DNA of 64,000 nucleotides from Parapedobacter tibetensis (lineage in GTDB: Bacteria > Bacteroidota > Bacteroidia > Sphingobacteriales > Sphingobacteriaceae), in NCBI RefSeq assembly GCF_024704835.1, contig NZ_JAMXBE010000012.1:91483-155482 (forward strand), written 5' to 3'. The notes beneath the pieces are model-generated. The model did no database searches, was not told the DNA's origin, and was given only the letters and a program-made list of their open reading frames with translations. Position numbers and translations under genes: made by a program. This document shows positions 16,477-25,516 of this stretch, one piece after another (the first letter of the stretch is position 1; every line of letters begins with the position of its first letter).

Positions 16477-17181
16477 TTTAAGAGTAAAATCCCCCGCCCC
16501 ATTGCCATCGGAGAACCTTCCGGGAAATGCCACTACCTATATACCATCACCGACAGAGGCGGGTGACTTAACCCTTTCTATAGCAAAGAACTACAAGGCA
16601 TGAGTCATTTATTTTCTAAGGCGTAGGTTCTGGGAGGGATTAAATTGACGAAACAACGCCAAAAGCGAAACGCCACCTAGGGGTGGCTATTGGATATTTG
16701 AATGCATGGTCGATATTACAGCTTCGCGACCTTTCAATCAACTACATCGCTATTGTTTGTCAGTAATCTTCCCTGCTTTCATACCGCTTGAAATCCCGGT
16801 GGCCCCAACTGGTGAGGTGGTAGCCACCGCGATGCTGGCAATGGTAAGTCCTGCGTTGCTTGGGTCGGCCCTGACGGTGCTTGATGCGTCTGCCATCCAA
16901 TTTGCTGTGCGACATCTTGAATCCCCACCTCAACCTATAGATGGCAACACTTGCCTCAACCCTGGACACACTTTTAGCTATAACTATTCATTATGAGTGA
17001 AGAAAGCCTATCCAATATTCCGGTTTCCCGTAATAAGAGGTACATATTCATCCTTAATTTTGGATGATATTATGTCAAAGCATTACGACGCGCCAAAAAC
17101 AGCGCTATAAAATGCATCTCAAAAAATGAGATGATAATCGGATCTATACTTATCTTGTGAGGCATTTCAATAGTGGGAACA
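16477..17181. other. Long region without a recognisable gene
   Basis: Short open stretches exist on both strands, for example about 39 codons on the plus strand at 16,488-16,604 and 50-95 codons around 16,706-16,996, but none shows a known motif or a start with a promoter. The surroundings (gene fragments, XRE and RhuM remnants) suggest decayed accessory DNA. Confidence 0.4.
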
Positions 17182-17277
17182 ATGAACCGAATCAAAGCCG
17201 TATTGCAGGAGAAACGCATAGGTATGCTGATTAACAAGGTTGAGAAAGTTATGTCATCTAAAAAAGAACGAACATGA
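17182..17277 (+). pseudogene. Remnant of an XRE-type regulator
   Basis: A 31-codon frame starting MNRIKAVLQEKRIGM. This opening closely resembles the common Bacteroidota XRE start MNRIKxVLxEKGI. After it the sequence loses the helix-turn-helix and stops. Probably a decayed gene of the type found with restriction or toxin modules. Confidence 0.35.
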
Positions 17278-17424
17278 CACGATTATCGACACGAATAGCT
17301 GCGCGAAAAGTTGTTTCATGCCGTAAAAATGGTTGTTCTCGGCAAAATCGATTGATTCTTAACAGGTTTTAACGTTCGATTATGATCTGTTTTTTTAAAT
17401 CGATACAATTTAAGATCAATCTAA

Positions 17425-17457
17425 TTTGTTTTACTAAAAAAAACAGGTATATATTTG
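17425..17457 (+). promoter_or_regulatory. Candidate promoter of the RhuM remnant
   Basis: TTTG at 17,425-17,428 and TATATTTG at 17,450-17,457 with a 21-bp gap match the Bacteroidota pattern. The -7 box lies only 3 bp before the ATG at 17,461, so a transcript would be nearly leaderless. It may be a chance match in AT-rich DNA. Confidence 0.35.
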
Positions 17458-17460
17458 TGT

Positions 17461-17661
17461 ATGTATAACCAAATCGAAATATACCAAGCCAAGGACGGCC
17501 AAACGCAAATCGAGGTGACATTTGAGCAAGATGCGGTGTGGCTTAACAGAAAATCAATTGGCCTTATTTGTCGCGGCCAGCAAGCCCGACGGACCATTCA
17601 TGTTTGCCCTTGGAAACAGACAAAATATGAATGCTCCATTAGTCCATTGAAAAGCAAATAA
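17461..17661 (+). pseudogene. RhuM-family protein, truncated and frameshifted
   Basis: The first about 35 residues (IEIYQAKDGQTQIEVTFEQ, then DAVWLNRKSI) match the N-terminus of RhuM-like virulence/DNA-binding proteins, which are normally about 300 residues and often lie beside restriction-modification or defence genes. After this the frame reads random-looking sequence and stops at 17,661. A shifted frame (LFVAASKPDGPFMFAL) looks more natural for a short distance. The rest of the gene is missing. Confidence 0.65.
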
Positions 17662-17733
17662 TGTACTAATGAAATGGAGATGGTGAAGAAATTGGTGTTA
17701 GTGTATTGAATAGAAACAAGTATAGTAAGTAAG

Positions 17734-18714
17734 ATGAGAATCAGTATCAGTTTTTTATTCGTTCTAATGACTATCCAGTCTTGTGGTCAGAACAAAGAGC
17801 GTGTTGAAAATCAAACCACGGGAAAGACAATACGGGAAATTGAAAAATACGATAATGAACCAGTATATCGGCTTAAGGTCACGAGCTCGTTATCGTATAC
17901 CATCAGAATAAACGGCATAACGACCGCCAGCAAGAATCAGAATACAGGGAATACGAGGTGGTTTTTAGTGAATAACTGTATTCCGGCCTCAGGGGAGCAG
18001 GAGCTGGAGATTAATATTCGTCCATCAATGACCAGTGACGGAACGAGCCACAAGGAGTTCATAGAAAATAGTAATACGTTTAAAATTGAACTTGAGAGCA
18101 CTTCTGGAATAAGCGGCAGTTTGGAAGAACCGACGATCGTTTATCAGTATGAATTGCCGGAGGGAGATTATTCCCGGCAAGAAACGTTTGTTCACAAAGC
18201 CTCTTTTAAGGCGGAAGTGCCTTATGAATTGATAGATTGGCGGAACGGAAAAACGTTTAAAGACAAAGATAGCACGATATTGAAAACAGCGGTTCTTGAA
18301 TTTTATAAAGATTTAAAAGATCACTACGAGCATAAAAACGGAGAAGAATATATAAAGCTTATTGAAAAAGGAATGTATAATTTGGCACAAGGGGCCTACT
18401 ACGATAATGATGCGTTTGAGAAACTGAAAAAGAATAAAATAGACTTCATAAATAGAAAATCGAGAGAATTGGAGGATTTAGATAATTACCAACTGGAAAT
18501 TTCAGGAAACGGAAAACTTTTATCTTTAAGAAAAATCGATGGATATAATCGGGAAGAAGGGGTATTGAGAAGAAAGTATACAAAGAACGGTCAGGAAACG
18601 GTTCATATTGATGACATTTACCTTTATGCTCCCCAAGGGATTGACTCAGATAATGGCAAAGAAAAATTAGAAGTGATCGTATATCAAAATCTGGTTAAAC
18701 CATATTTTCCATGA
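17734..18714 (+). CDS. Tandem-family lipoprotein, copy 1
   Basis: 326 residues. Signal peptide with lipobox IQSC around residue 17, then a beta-rich N-terminal half with YRLKVTSSLSYTIRINGI and a C-terminal half with YELIDWRNGKTF, a helical segment and KIDGYNREEGVLRRKY. It is clearly homologous to the next gene along its whole length, and the two overlap by 4 bp (ATGA), so they arose by tandem duplication and are likely cotranscribed. No known domain is recognised. Tandem lipoproteins of this kind are often immunity or surface proteins, but there is no direct evidence here. Confidence 0.75.
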   Translation: MRISISFLFVLMTIQSCGQNKERVENQTTGKTIREIEKYDNEPVYRLKVTSSLSYTIRINGITTASKNQNTGNTRWFLVNNCIPASGEQELEINIRPSMTSDGTSHKEFIENSNTFKIELESTSGISGSLEEPTIVYQYELPEGDYSRQETFVHKASFKAEVPYELIDWRNGKTFKDKDSTILKTAVLEFYKDLKDHYEHKNGEEYIKLIEKGMYNLAQGAYYDNDAFEKLKKNKIDFINRKSRELEDLDNYQLEISGNGKLLSLRKIDGYNREEGVLRRKYTKNGQETVHIDDIYLYAPQGIDSDNGKEKLEVIVYQNLVKPYFP

Positions 18715-19688
18715 CGAATACATTAAGTACCATTTGCTGTTTCATGTTTTTGACGCCATTTTTGGCTTGTAGCCAGCAAAATACAAATGGAATAAAAAGT
18801 ATAAACATCATAGACGAAATTGATCACCTTGAAAATTTCGGCGATGAACCCACCTATCAATTAAGGGTTAATACGGGGTATTCGTTTACCGTATTAATAA
18901 ATGGTATACCCATCGGGAATAAATATGTGAACTATTTGAGTCATTATTTGACGGAAATTAATTCCTGCATACCCAATAAGGGGGAGCAAAAAATAGAAAT
19001 ACAAATTTATCCAAGGTATGTGGATGAGCTTACCCAAAACGAATCATTGGAACATGATATCGGTTTTAAGCTAACCATCGAGCAAACGGCATGGAAAGAC
19101 GGTGGCATGGAAGAACCCAAGATTATATATAGCTATAGCTTGCCCGAAGGGGATTATGCCGGGCAAAAATCATTCATACATGCAGCTATATTTACCGCCG
19201 CCGTGCCTTATGAGCTCATCGATTGGCGAATGGGAAGAACCTTTGATGAGCAGGATACGGCGACCTTAAAAATAAAGGTTTTACAGGCCTATGAAAAACT
19301 GATATCCGATTTTGAAAACCAACAAGGGGAGGATTATGTAAATGCGTTGGGCAAAGGGTTATTTAATCTATACCAATCAAGCTATTTTGATAAAGAAGAG
19401 GCGTTAAACCACATCAACCACAGAATCTCGTTTATCAATAAGAAAAAGCGAAAACTTGCAGAAATAGCGAATTACAAGTTGGAAATTCTGGGTGATGGAA
19501 AGTTACTCTCGCTAAAACGAATAGACGGATATAACCGTAGAGAGGGGGTGATTAGAAGACACTATAAGAAGGGACCTAAAGAGATGGTGCAAGTTGATGA
19601 TATACTCTTTTATGCTCCCCAGTCGTCAAAAAGCGATGACCTTCAAGTCATCTGGCATAGGAACCTGGTTAAAGGCGCCAATCCGTAA
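18711..19688 (+). CDS. Tandem-family lipoprotein, copy 2
   Basis: 325 residues. Signal peptide with lipobox LACS-type ending at the Cys near residue 20. The same architecture as the preceding gene: GDEPTYQLRVNTGYSFTV near the front, YELIDWRMGRTF in the middle and RIDGYNRREGVIRRHY near the end. The start overlaps the stop of copy 1. A decayed piece of this gene recurs at 20,638-20,704. Function unknown; likely an outer-envelope protein. Confidence 0.75.
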   Translation: MTNTLSTICCFMFLTPFLACSQQNTNGIKSINIIDEIDHLENFGDEPTYQLRVNTGYSFTVLINGIPIGNKYVNYLSHYLTEINSCIPNKGEQKIEIQIYPRYVDELTQNESLEHDIGFKLTIEQTAWKDGGMEEPKIIYSYSLPEGDYAGQKSFIHAAIFTAAVPYELIDWRMGRTFDEQDTATLKIKVLQAYEKLISDFENQQGEDYVNALGKGLFNLYQSSYFDKEEALNHINHRISFINKKKRKLAEIANYKLEILGDGKLLSLKRIDGYNRREGVIRRHYKKGPKEMVQVDDILFYAPQSSKSDDLQVIWHRNLVKGANP

Positions 19689-19712
19689 ATAAACGTAAGT
19701 AAAAATTGGTCT

Positions 19713-20598
19713 ATGATGTATAGAAAAGCGACACTATCAGGCTTACTTGCTTTCTTAATCCTGCAAGGTTGTGCGCAGGAAAGTAAAAAAGAGGGGAACC
19801 TCGTGCTAAAAAGTATATACGAGGTCACGAAAGGGGATAGTAATCAGCTATTAGTCTATGGTTTGAAGGGTAACGTAAAAACGGTGGAACAGAAGACGTA
19901 TCTTGTGCCCCAAGATTCCGTCATTGACCTTGGCGGCTATGAGGCTTCGGGTTTGAGCGAAGACGTTCATTATCCCTTTCTTTCGGAAATGGACAATGAT
20001 TGTAAGCTAACATTTGATGAAGCGGGCAAGCTGTTATACCGCATTGCATACGGGGAAAGGTTTTCAAGTAAAACGGTTGAAACCGATACGTTGCATTACA
20101 ACGCAAAGGGTGATCTTGCGCGAATCAAAAACAGACTGGTGGGTGACGATTCCGTCTTTAATAATGACACTAAATTCGATTATGATGAAAATGGGCATCT
20201 TGTCAGAGATGCAACCAATAATAAAGCGATATTTGAATATACGTATGATGAAGCCAAGAACCAGGTAAGGGTTGTGCATTACGACGACGGCGAGTTTTGG
20301 TTTGACAAACTTCACACGCATGACAAATTCGGATTAACTACGGAAACACAGAATTATAATGAAGACGGCAGTTTGGATACGCGCTGGGTGTATGAGTATG
20401 ACGATTCGGGAGGCATTGAAAAAGAGATCGCATACTTCCCGAATGGAGACTTTCACGAATATAAAAAGGCGGAAGTGGACAAAACAATCAAGGTTTACCG
20501 CCAATATGACAAGAAATAAGAATTGCACAAAAAGGGTTATTGTTGATTCAAATGGAAGGATGACGATCAGAGAACGGAAATTTGAGTATTATCGATGA
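19713..20598 (+). pseudogene. YD-repeat-like lipoprotein with a C-terminal frameshift
   Basis: The main frame (19,713-20,519) gives 268 residues: signal peptide with lipobox LQGC near residue 20, then repeated tyrosine/aspartate strands (FDYDENGHL, YTYDEAKNQ, YEYDDSGG) like YD/Rhs-type repeats. It stops after QYDKK. Over the next 80 bp the frame shifted by one base continues with NCTKRVIVDSNGRMTIRERK and ends naturally with FEYY near 20,598. One extra base at about 20,515-20,520 explains this. The protein would be complete at about 295 residues without it. It is in line with the two lipoprotein genes upstream. Confidence 0.65.
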
Positions 20599-20637
20599 TA
20601 TGCTCTACCGGTGCGGAATTGAAGGCGTTTCATCAGC

Positions 20638-20704
20638 TGGAATGAAAAGTATAAACATCATGTGGATGAGCTTACCCAAAACGCATCGTTGGAACATGAT
20701 ATAG
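20638..20704 (+). pseudogene. Decayed fragment of the tandem lipoprotein family
   Basis: Two short blocks nearly identical to the 325-aa gene lie next to each other: AAAAGTATAAACATCAT (also at about 18,793) and GTGGATGAGCTTACCCAAAA (also at about 19,020). In the intact gene they are about 220 bp apart. So a third copy existed and lost most of its length by internal deletion. Confidence 0.65.
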
Positions 20705-20865
20705 AGGATCATCATGCTGTATGTGCCTAAAAAATCAATGAACGGTAATTACGGCTTTGAAGTTATTTGGTATATGGAAGTAATCAAGGGCACTCAGTAA
20801 TCCATATGTTTGGGGATACAAAGTTGGAGCATACCTTTATTAAAAACCGGAAAGATGAAATATAA

Positions 20866-20896
20866 AAGGCCGCCCGGAATTTCTCCGGGCGGCCTT
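20866..20896 (+). terminator. Strong GC-rich hairpin, probable terminator
   Basis: Near-perfect stem AAGGCCGCCCGGA / TCCGGGCGGCCTT with a short loop. It lies after the lipoprotein gene group and just before the gene at 20,919. The following T run is short. Confidence 0.5.
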
Positions 20897-20918
20897 CGAA
20901 ACAGACAAATATGAAGAA

Positions 20919-21494
20919 ATGAATCTATCGGGATTAATACTAAAAAGCCATATACTGCTGGTCAGCCTCTACTGCGCTGGTACGGTCCGGGTGCACGGAC
21001 AGGAGAAATTAGTCAAAGACACCCTCCTGTTAGGGAGCTACACCGAACAAGGCAGTGCTGCTTTGATAGCAGGGACACGCACGGTAACGCTGCCCAAAAA
21101 TAGCGCATATCGGCTATATGAAGTGCCGGCGGCTTATTTTGTGGAAGCCATGATGAACGGGCTTTTAACTTTTCTGGCGGCGGGCGATAAGGGAGAAATA
21201 TGGGAAGCCGGGTTCCGTAAGAACCAGCTGCATTTTAAATCGTTTACCTCAGATCGGGAAAAGACCCTGCACATTACCTATCACAGCGATCAGCTGCCCA
21301 GTCAAACCATTATGTTTTCGGCAGCAGATAATAAATGTTATGGCATGATTAAAGCAGTGGATTTTAACGGGGATGATAAACGGGAGCTGCCCGCCTGTGT
21401 GTACTCTATCAATGACCAGGAAATGCTGTTCGAAATATTCCTGAATATCGATGGTAAGGTATTGAAAGGTTGCGGCACATTTGCAAAGAACTGA
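20919..21494 (+). CDS. Secreted hypothetical protein (191 aa)
   Basis: The N-terminus (MNLSGLILKSHILLVSLYCA...VHGQ) looks like a signal peptide cut near residue 28. The rest is soluble and strand-rich, with AADNKCYGMIKAVDFNGDD near residue 140. No family recognised. It is transcribed on its own between a hairpin at 20,866 and a terminator at 21,545. Confidence 0.6.
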   Translation: MNLSGLILKSHILLVSLYCAGTVRVHGQEKLVKDTLLLGSYTEQGSAALIAGTRTVTLPKNSAYRLYEVPAAYFVEAMMNGLLTFLAAGDKGEIWEAGFRKNQLHFKSFTSDREKTLHITYHSDQLPSQTIMFSAADNKCYGMIKAVDFNGDDKRELPACVYSINDQEMLFEIFLNIDGKVLKGCGTFAKN

Positions 21495-21544
21495 CTCAAC
21501 TATTACGGCGGTAAGGGCGGGTGGTTTATGAAAAGGCTGGGCCC

Positions 21545-21573
21545 ATTTCCTGTGACACCAGGAAATAGTTTTT
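21545..21573 (+). terminator. Terminator downstream of the 191-aa gene
   Basis: Perfect 8-bp stem ATTTCCTG / CAGGAAAT with a 6-nt loop, followed by AGTTTTTG, 51 bp after the stop. Confidence 0.6.
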
Positions 21574-21732
21574 GTTTATGAACCCGACATGATTAAAATA
21601 ATGTTATTCGCCTTCGTGCTTGTTTTAAGAGGCGTTCATGAATGCTTCGCATTTAAACAACCTTGCCCGTAGCGAGGCATTTCCTTTTGTCCGATATCGA
21701 TTGAAATGCCATCAGCCGCTCCTCTCAAAACG

Positions 21733-21757
21733 AAAAACCGCCCGCTTTCGCGGACGG
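21733..21757 (-). terminator. Terminator of the PIG-L deacetylase gene
   Basis: On the minus strand: stem CCGTCCGC / GCGGGCGG with GAAA loop, followed by TTTTTCGTTTT. It lies about 180 bp beyond the stop of the gene at 21,935. The remaining gap 21,574-21,934 shows a second short hairpin (21,760-21,780) and no gene. Confidence 0.65.
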
Positions 21758-21934
21758 CAGCCCCAATGGGATTAGGGGCTATCAACCTAAACCTAGCACG
21801 AAGATAAGGATTTTTTTTGAACAGCCATAAGGCCGTTATATTGTATTTTGCATTGTTTGAGTTTATGTTTGGTAAGCGCATAAGTTTAAATCACTTCGAT
21901 TAATGGGGTAGTTTTTCCCGGGAAGAGGGTTCAC

Positions 21935-22822
21935 TCAATCCGTACATAATATGGGGAACAGCATATGGATTTCATCATCGGTCACCCGTCTGCCATACTC
22001 GCAGATTTCGAATGATTCAATGCGTTTGACATCGCTAAGTTTCTTGTGCGGACACCGTTTAAGCAATTGCTTTTCTATTTCATCCGTGATAATGGATTGG
22101 GGTAGGCGCCAAGCCCTTAGCCATGCCCGCCGTTCAGCGGCTCCAGTGGGAGGTTCATCCAATTGCATAATCCACGGCAGCCATTCGTAAAACTGTGATG
22201 CATGTGCATCCAACAAATCTACCATCCCATCTAGCACCGAGGTCACATCAACGACAATATCAGGGCGGAATGGATTGGGTTGCTGGAAATTGTCGCTGAA
22301 ATACAAGAATAGGGGGTTCTTTTTCAAAGCGGGCACCTTGCTCACAATATTTGGGACAGTCACCAAAAAAGCGGCATCCTGTACTAACACGCCGGTGTAT
22401 CGATGGTCAGGATGATACGTATTGGGGCGGTGTGATATCACAATATCCGCCTCCCATTCGCGAATCAAGCGGATGACTTCATGCCTATTCTCCAGGGTTG
22501 CCATCAGCTCCCCGTCGGGGATATCCAGAATCTCATAGGTGACCCCGATCTTCCGCGCCGCTTCCATGCTTTCTTCATAGCGGTGTTTAGCTAGCTCCTT
22601 CCCCTTCATCCGAACATGCCCTTTGTCGCCATTGGTCATAGACACGAATTTCACTGCATGTCCTTGGTTGGCATATAAAATGGCTAGTCCCCCAGCCCCT
22701 ACTTCACAATCATCCGGATGGGCACCTATTACGATTACACGCAGGGGTTTTTCTTGCGCGAATAATGTTGTACTTCCTACTAACAGTATAATGCTTAAAA
22801 TTAGTCTGTATGCTTTCATCAT
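21935..22822 (-). CDS. PIG-L family deacetylase, secreted
   Basis: About 295 residues from the ATG at 22,822; the longer frame begins with a TTG and lacks a signal sequence at its tip. A signal peptide (AYRLILSIILLVGSTTLFAQ) precedes the domain. The zinc-binding motif AHPDD is at about residue 35 and the second histidine motif YHPDHRYTG at about 140, both typical of LmbE/PIG-L enzymes that remove acetyl groups from N-acetylglucosamine-like substrates. Being exported, it probably acts on cell-surface or environmental glycans. It has its own terminator; no operon partner. Confidence 0.88.
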   Translation of the reverse strand: MMKAYRLILSIILLVGSTTLFAQEKPLRVIVIGAHPDDCEVGAGGLAILYANQGHAVKFVSMTNGDKGHVRMKGKELAKHRYEESMEAARKIGVTYEILDIPDGELMATLENRHEVIRLIREWEADIVISHRPNTYHPDHRYTGVLVQDAAFLVTVPNIVSKVPALKKNPLFLYFSDNFQQPNPFRPDIVVDVTSVLDGMVDLLDAHASQFYEWLPWIMQLDEPPTGAAERRAWLRAWRLPQSIITDEIEKQLLKRCPHKKLSDVKRIESFEICEYGRRVTDDEIHMLFPILCTD

Positions 22823-22945
22823 ATTCCAAAATTGAAACAGCTGCCCAATATAGTTAATAACAGGCAAAATGATAGGGATTTATGTGGTTTTTCTGGGACA
22901 TCTATGATTCGACAAGAGCACATCTCATGTCTAAATCTAATATTT

Positions 22946-23069
22946 AAAAAGGTTCACGCAGAGACACAAAGGCACTCCGCTTTCTCGCGAAGGCCGCTAA
23001 GGAATGGGCTCGGCGCACTTTGCGTGAAAAAAACCTTCGCGTGCTTTGCGTGAAACCTGCTAGCTGTCG
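22946..23069. repeat. Dispersed intergenic repeat, copy A
   Basis: About 124 bp beginning AAAAAGGTTCACGCAGAG and ending CTGCTAGCTGTCG. Nearly identical to 33,153-33,275. The ends form an imperfect inverted repeat (AGGTTCACGCA against TGCGTGAAACCT). A partial, inverted piece is at 47,502. It sits between the PIG-L gene and fumC. Confidence 0.85.
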
Positions 23070-23143
23070 TACACCCTCACATCTCACATCAAATCCCTAT
23101 ATTTCCTCTACAAAAGTTGTCTTTCAATGGCAGCCGGAGAGAC

Positions 23144-23208
23144 CGATAAATCCACTTTTTTATGCAACGCGATTAAATTGCATATAAAAGCGGATTTATC
23201 TAAGTTTG
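23144..23208 (+). promoter_or_regulatory. fumC promoter with a 57-bp palindrome
   Basis: TTG at 23,178-23,180 and TAAGTTTG at 23,201-23,208, 20 bp apart, fit the -33/-7 pattern. The -33 box is embedded in an imperfect palindrome at 23,144-23,200 (outer arms GATAAATCC / GGATTTATC, inner arms CTTTTTTATGCAA / TTGCATATAAAAG). It ends exactly where the -7 box starts, so it could be a regulator binding site. Confidence 0.5.
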
Positions 23209-23235
23209 CATACGTAATCAAAAACATCAAAATTC

Positions 23236-24633
23236 ATGTCTTATAGAGTAGAACACGACACCATGGGTGAAGTGCAGGTACCTGCCGATAAATACTGGGG
23301 GGCACAGACCGAACGTTCGCGCAATAACTTCAAAATTGGCCCGGCGGCATCCATGCCGAAAGAAATTATCGAAGCCTTCGCCTACCTCAAGAAGGCAGCG
23401 GCCTATACGAATACCGATGCAGGTGTATTGCCGGCAGAGAAACGGGATTTAATTGCCCAGGTATGTGATGAAATATTGGATGGGCAGTTGGATGGGCAGT
23501 TTCCGTTGGTCATTTGGCAAACCGGATCAGGTACGCAGTCAAACATGAACGTCAATGAAGTGATAGCCAACCGCGTGCATGTCATTCAGGGCAACAAACT
23601 TGGTGAGGGTAAACCATTCGTCCACCCTAATGATGACGTGAACAAGTCACAATCTTCAAACGACACCTACCCCACGGCTATGCACATCGCCGCTTATAAA
23701 AGATTGATGGAAACGACTATCCCCGGCGTGGAAAAACTAAGGGATACGCTGCAAGCAAAATCCGAAGCATTCGCCAGCGTAGTCAAAATTGGCCGCACAC
23801 ACCTCATGGATGCTACGCCACTCACCTTGGGGCAGGAATTTTCGGGCTATGTAGCCCAGCTTAATTATGGTCTCAAGGCATTGAAAAATACACTGGAGCA
23901 CCTTTCCGACCTTGCCCTTGGCGGTACGGCCGTAGGTACCGGGATCAATACCCCCAAAGGATACGCAGAAAATGTGGCCAAGTATATCGCTGATTTCACC
24001 GGGCTACCCTTGCGCACGGCACCCAATAAATTCGAGGCGCTCGCATCTCACGACGCCATCGTAGAAAGCCATGGTGCGTTGAAACAATTGGCCGTATCGC
24101 TGATGAAAATTGCCAACGACATCCGCATGTTGGCTTCCGGTCCACGCTCCGGTATCGGTGAACTGATGATTCCTGAAAACGAACCCGGCTCATCCATCAT
24201 GCCGGGTAAGGTAAACCCCACACAATGTGAGGCACTCACCATGGTTGCTGCACAAGTCATCGGCAATGATGTAGCCATCGCTGTAGGCGGTGCCAATGGA
24301 CATTACGAGCTCAACGTGTTCAAACCCATGATGGCCGCCAATTTCCTGCAATCTGCACGGTTAATTGGCGATGCCTGTGTCTCGTTCAATGACCATTGTG
24401 CGGTAGGTATCGAACCTAACCGTGATGGCATCAAAAAACACCTCGAAAATTCATTGATGCTCGTTACGGCCCTCAACCCACACATCGGTTATGAAAATGC
24501 GGCCAAAATTGCGAAAAAAGCTCATAAGGAAAAAAAATCCCTACGGGAGGCTGCATTGGAATTGGGATTATTGACCAATGACCAATTCGATGAATGGGTG
24601 CGGCCGGAAGATATGATTGGAGGACTGAAATAA
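23236..24633 (+). CDS. fumC: Class II fumarate hydratase
   Basis: 465 residues, the usual length for FumC. It catalyses fumarate to malate in the TCA cycle. The substrate-loop signature [15 protein letters not shown] is at about residues 315-330; [16 protein letters not shown] and [12 protein letters not shown] are also present. Preceded by a -33/-7 pair and a palindrome, so it probably starts its own transcript; a lipoprotein gene follows after 6 bp. Confidence 0.97.
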   Translation: MSYRVEHDTMGEVQVPADKYWGAQTERSRNNFKIGPAASMPKEIIEAFAYLKKAAAYTNTDAGVLPAEKRDLIAQVCDEILDGQLDGQFPLVIWQTGSGTQSNMNVNEVIANRVHVIQGNKLGEGKPFVHPNDDVNKSQSSNDTYPTAMHIAAYKRLMETTIPGVEKLRDTLQAKSEAFASVVKIGRTHLMDATPLTLGQEFSGYVAQLNYGLKALKNTLEHLSDLALGGTAVGTGINTPKGYAENVAKYIADFTGLPLRTAPNKFEALASHDAIVESHGALKQLAVSLMKIANDIRMLASGPRSGIGELMIPENEPGSSIMPGKVNPTQCEALTMVAAQVIGNDVAIAVGGANGHYELNVFKPMMAANFLQSARLIGDACVSFNDHCAVGIEPNRDGIKKHLENSLMLVTALNPHIGYENAAKIAKKAHKEKKSLREAALELGLLTNDQFDEWVRPEDMIGGLK

Positions 24634-24639
24634 CATCAC

Positions 24640-25173
24640 GTGCTTCATTACAATCCAAATAAATTACGTAACATCACATACCGGTTTCTACTAGCCGGTA
24701 TGTTTTTTCTGTCCGTTTGCAGTTGCCGTTTCAATCCAGATATCCAGCATGAAGGTGCCGAGTACCTGCAAGGGGTATGGATACAAGACAGCATCCCGAT
24801 GCAGGATGCCCTGCTGCAATATACCCTGCATGAATTGAAATTCACCTGCGATTCCATCTATGCAACCTTGCACACCACATCCAAAGTCAAGAACATTGCC
24901 GATTCATGCTACAACAATGGGTTATGGACGGAATATGCAAAAGGGGTATACGTGGTAAGAGGCGATAGCCTCTTGGTGGATGGATTATACACAAGGGCCA
25001 ATTGGCGGCAAAAAATCTCAGGCTGCTATCGCATAGGCCAATACCTGCCTCGTTTTAAAATTGTACGATATACTACGGATTCCCTTGTATTGGAAAACCG
25101 ATATGACCAACGACCGATTCTGCTGCGGAAAACAGCTGATATTACATGTGTACCTAAAAAACGTTGGGAATAA
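24640..25173 (+). CDS. Lipoprotein of unknown function downstream of fumC
   Basis: 177 residues from a GTG start 6 bp after fumC. The signal peptide ends in a lipobox (SVCSC) near residue 29. The mature part contains LQGVWIQDSIPMQDALLQY and ends VPKKRWE; no known domain. Its position right after fumC suggests cotranscription, but a functional tie to the enzyme is not evident. Confidence 0.75.
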   Translation: MLHYNPNKLRNITYRFLLAGMFFLSVCSCRFNPDIQHEGAEYLQGVWIQDSIPMQDALLQYTLHELKFTCDSIYATLHTTSKVKNIADSCYNNGLWTEYAKGVYVVRGDSLLVDGLYTRANWRQKISGCYRIGQYLPRFKIVRYTTDSLVLENRYDQRPILLRKTADITCVPKKRWE

Positions 25174-25180
25174 AATAAAC

Positions 25181-25385
25181 GGAACGCTGATTTATATAGA
25201 AAAAAATCACCGTTAATCTGCCCATCAGTGTTATCCGTCAGGGATTTCGCATTTAAAAGAATCGCAACCCCTCGTCCTTGCGAGCAAGTGCGCTGGGGGG
25301 TGAAATGGAGCGACCGCGAAGCCCAACACAGCCTCGCAATGAAGAAAAAAGTTAAAAGCGAAATCCCTGTGTTATCCGTGTTCAA
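25181..25385. repeat. Palindromic repeat interrupted by a MITE-like element
   Basis: Ends GGAACGCTGATTTAT and ATCCGTGTTC are an imperfect inverted pair, with AATCTG and ATCAGTGTTATCC inside. A similar element lies at 63,002-63,078 (GAACACGGAT ... ATCTGCGTTC). The copy here is split by a 131-bp element at 25,239-25,369. Confidence 0.5.
25239..25369. mobile_element. MITE-like element, copy 1 (nested)
   Basis: 131 bp with perfect 12-bp terminal inverted repeats CAGGGATTTCGC / GCGAAATCCCTG, flanked on both sides by TGTTATCCGT (25,229-25,238 and 25,370-25,379), a 10-bp direct repeat expected from target duplication. Inside, ATGGAGCGACCGCGAAGC is almost identical to parts of the elements at 53,290 and 63,792. 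No coding capacity; it must be moved by a transposase from elsewhere. Confidence 0.75.
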
Positions 25386-25516
25386 TTAACTAACCAACAA
25401 AAAAGGCGGCACGGAAAATCGCACCACCCATTTTGATTTATATTACAATTAAATTATACCCTGTTAGTATCTGTCCATAAAATCAGTGGCCAGGCGACAT
25501 TATAGACGGACACTAT

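Noticed and set aside
16706..16996. Two opposed frames of 69-96 residues
   Set aside because: Neither shows a motif or start context; probably chance open frames in decayed DNA.
21636..21881. 81-residue minus-strand frame
   Set aside because: Runs through the terminator of the PIG-L gene.
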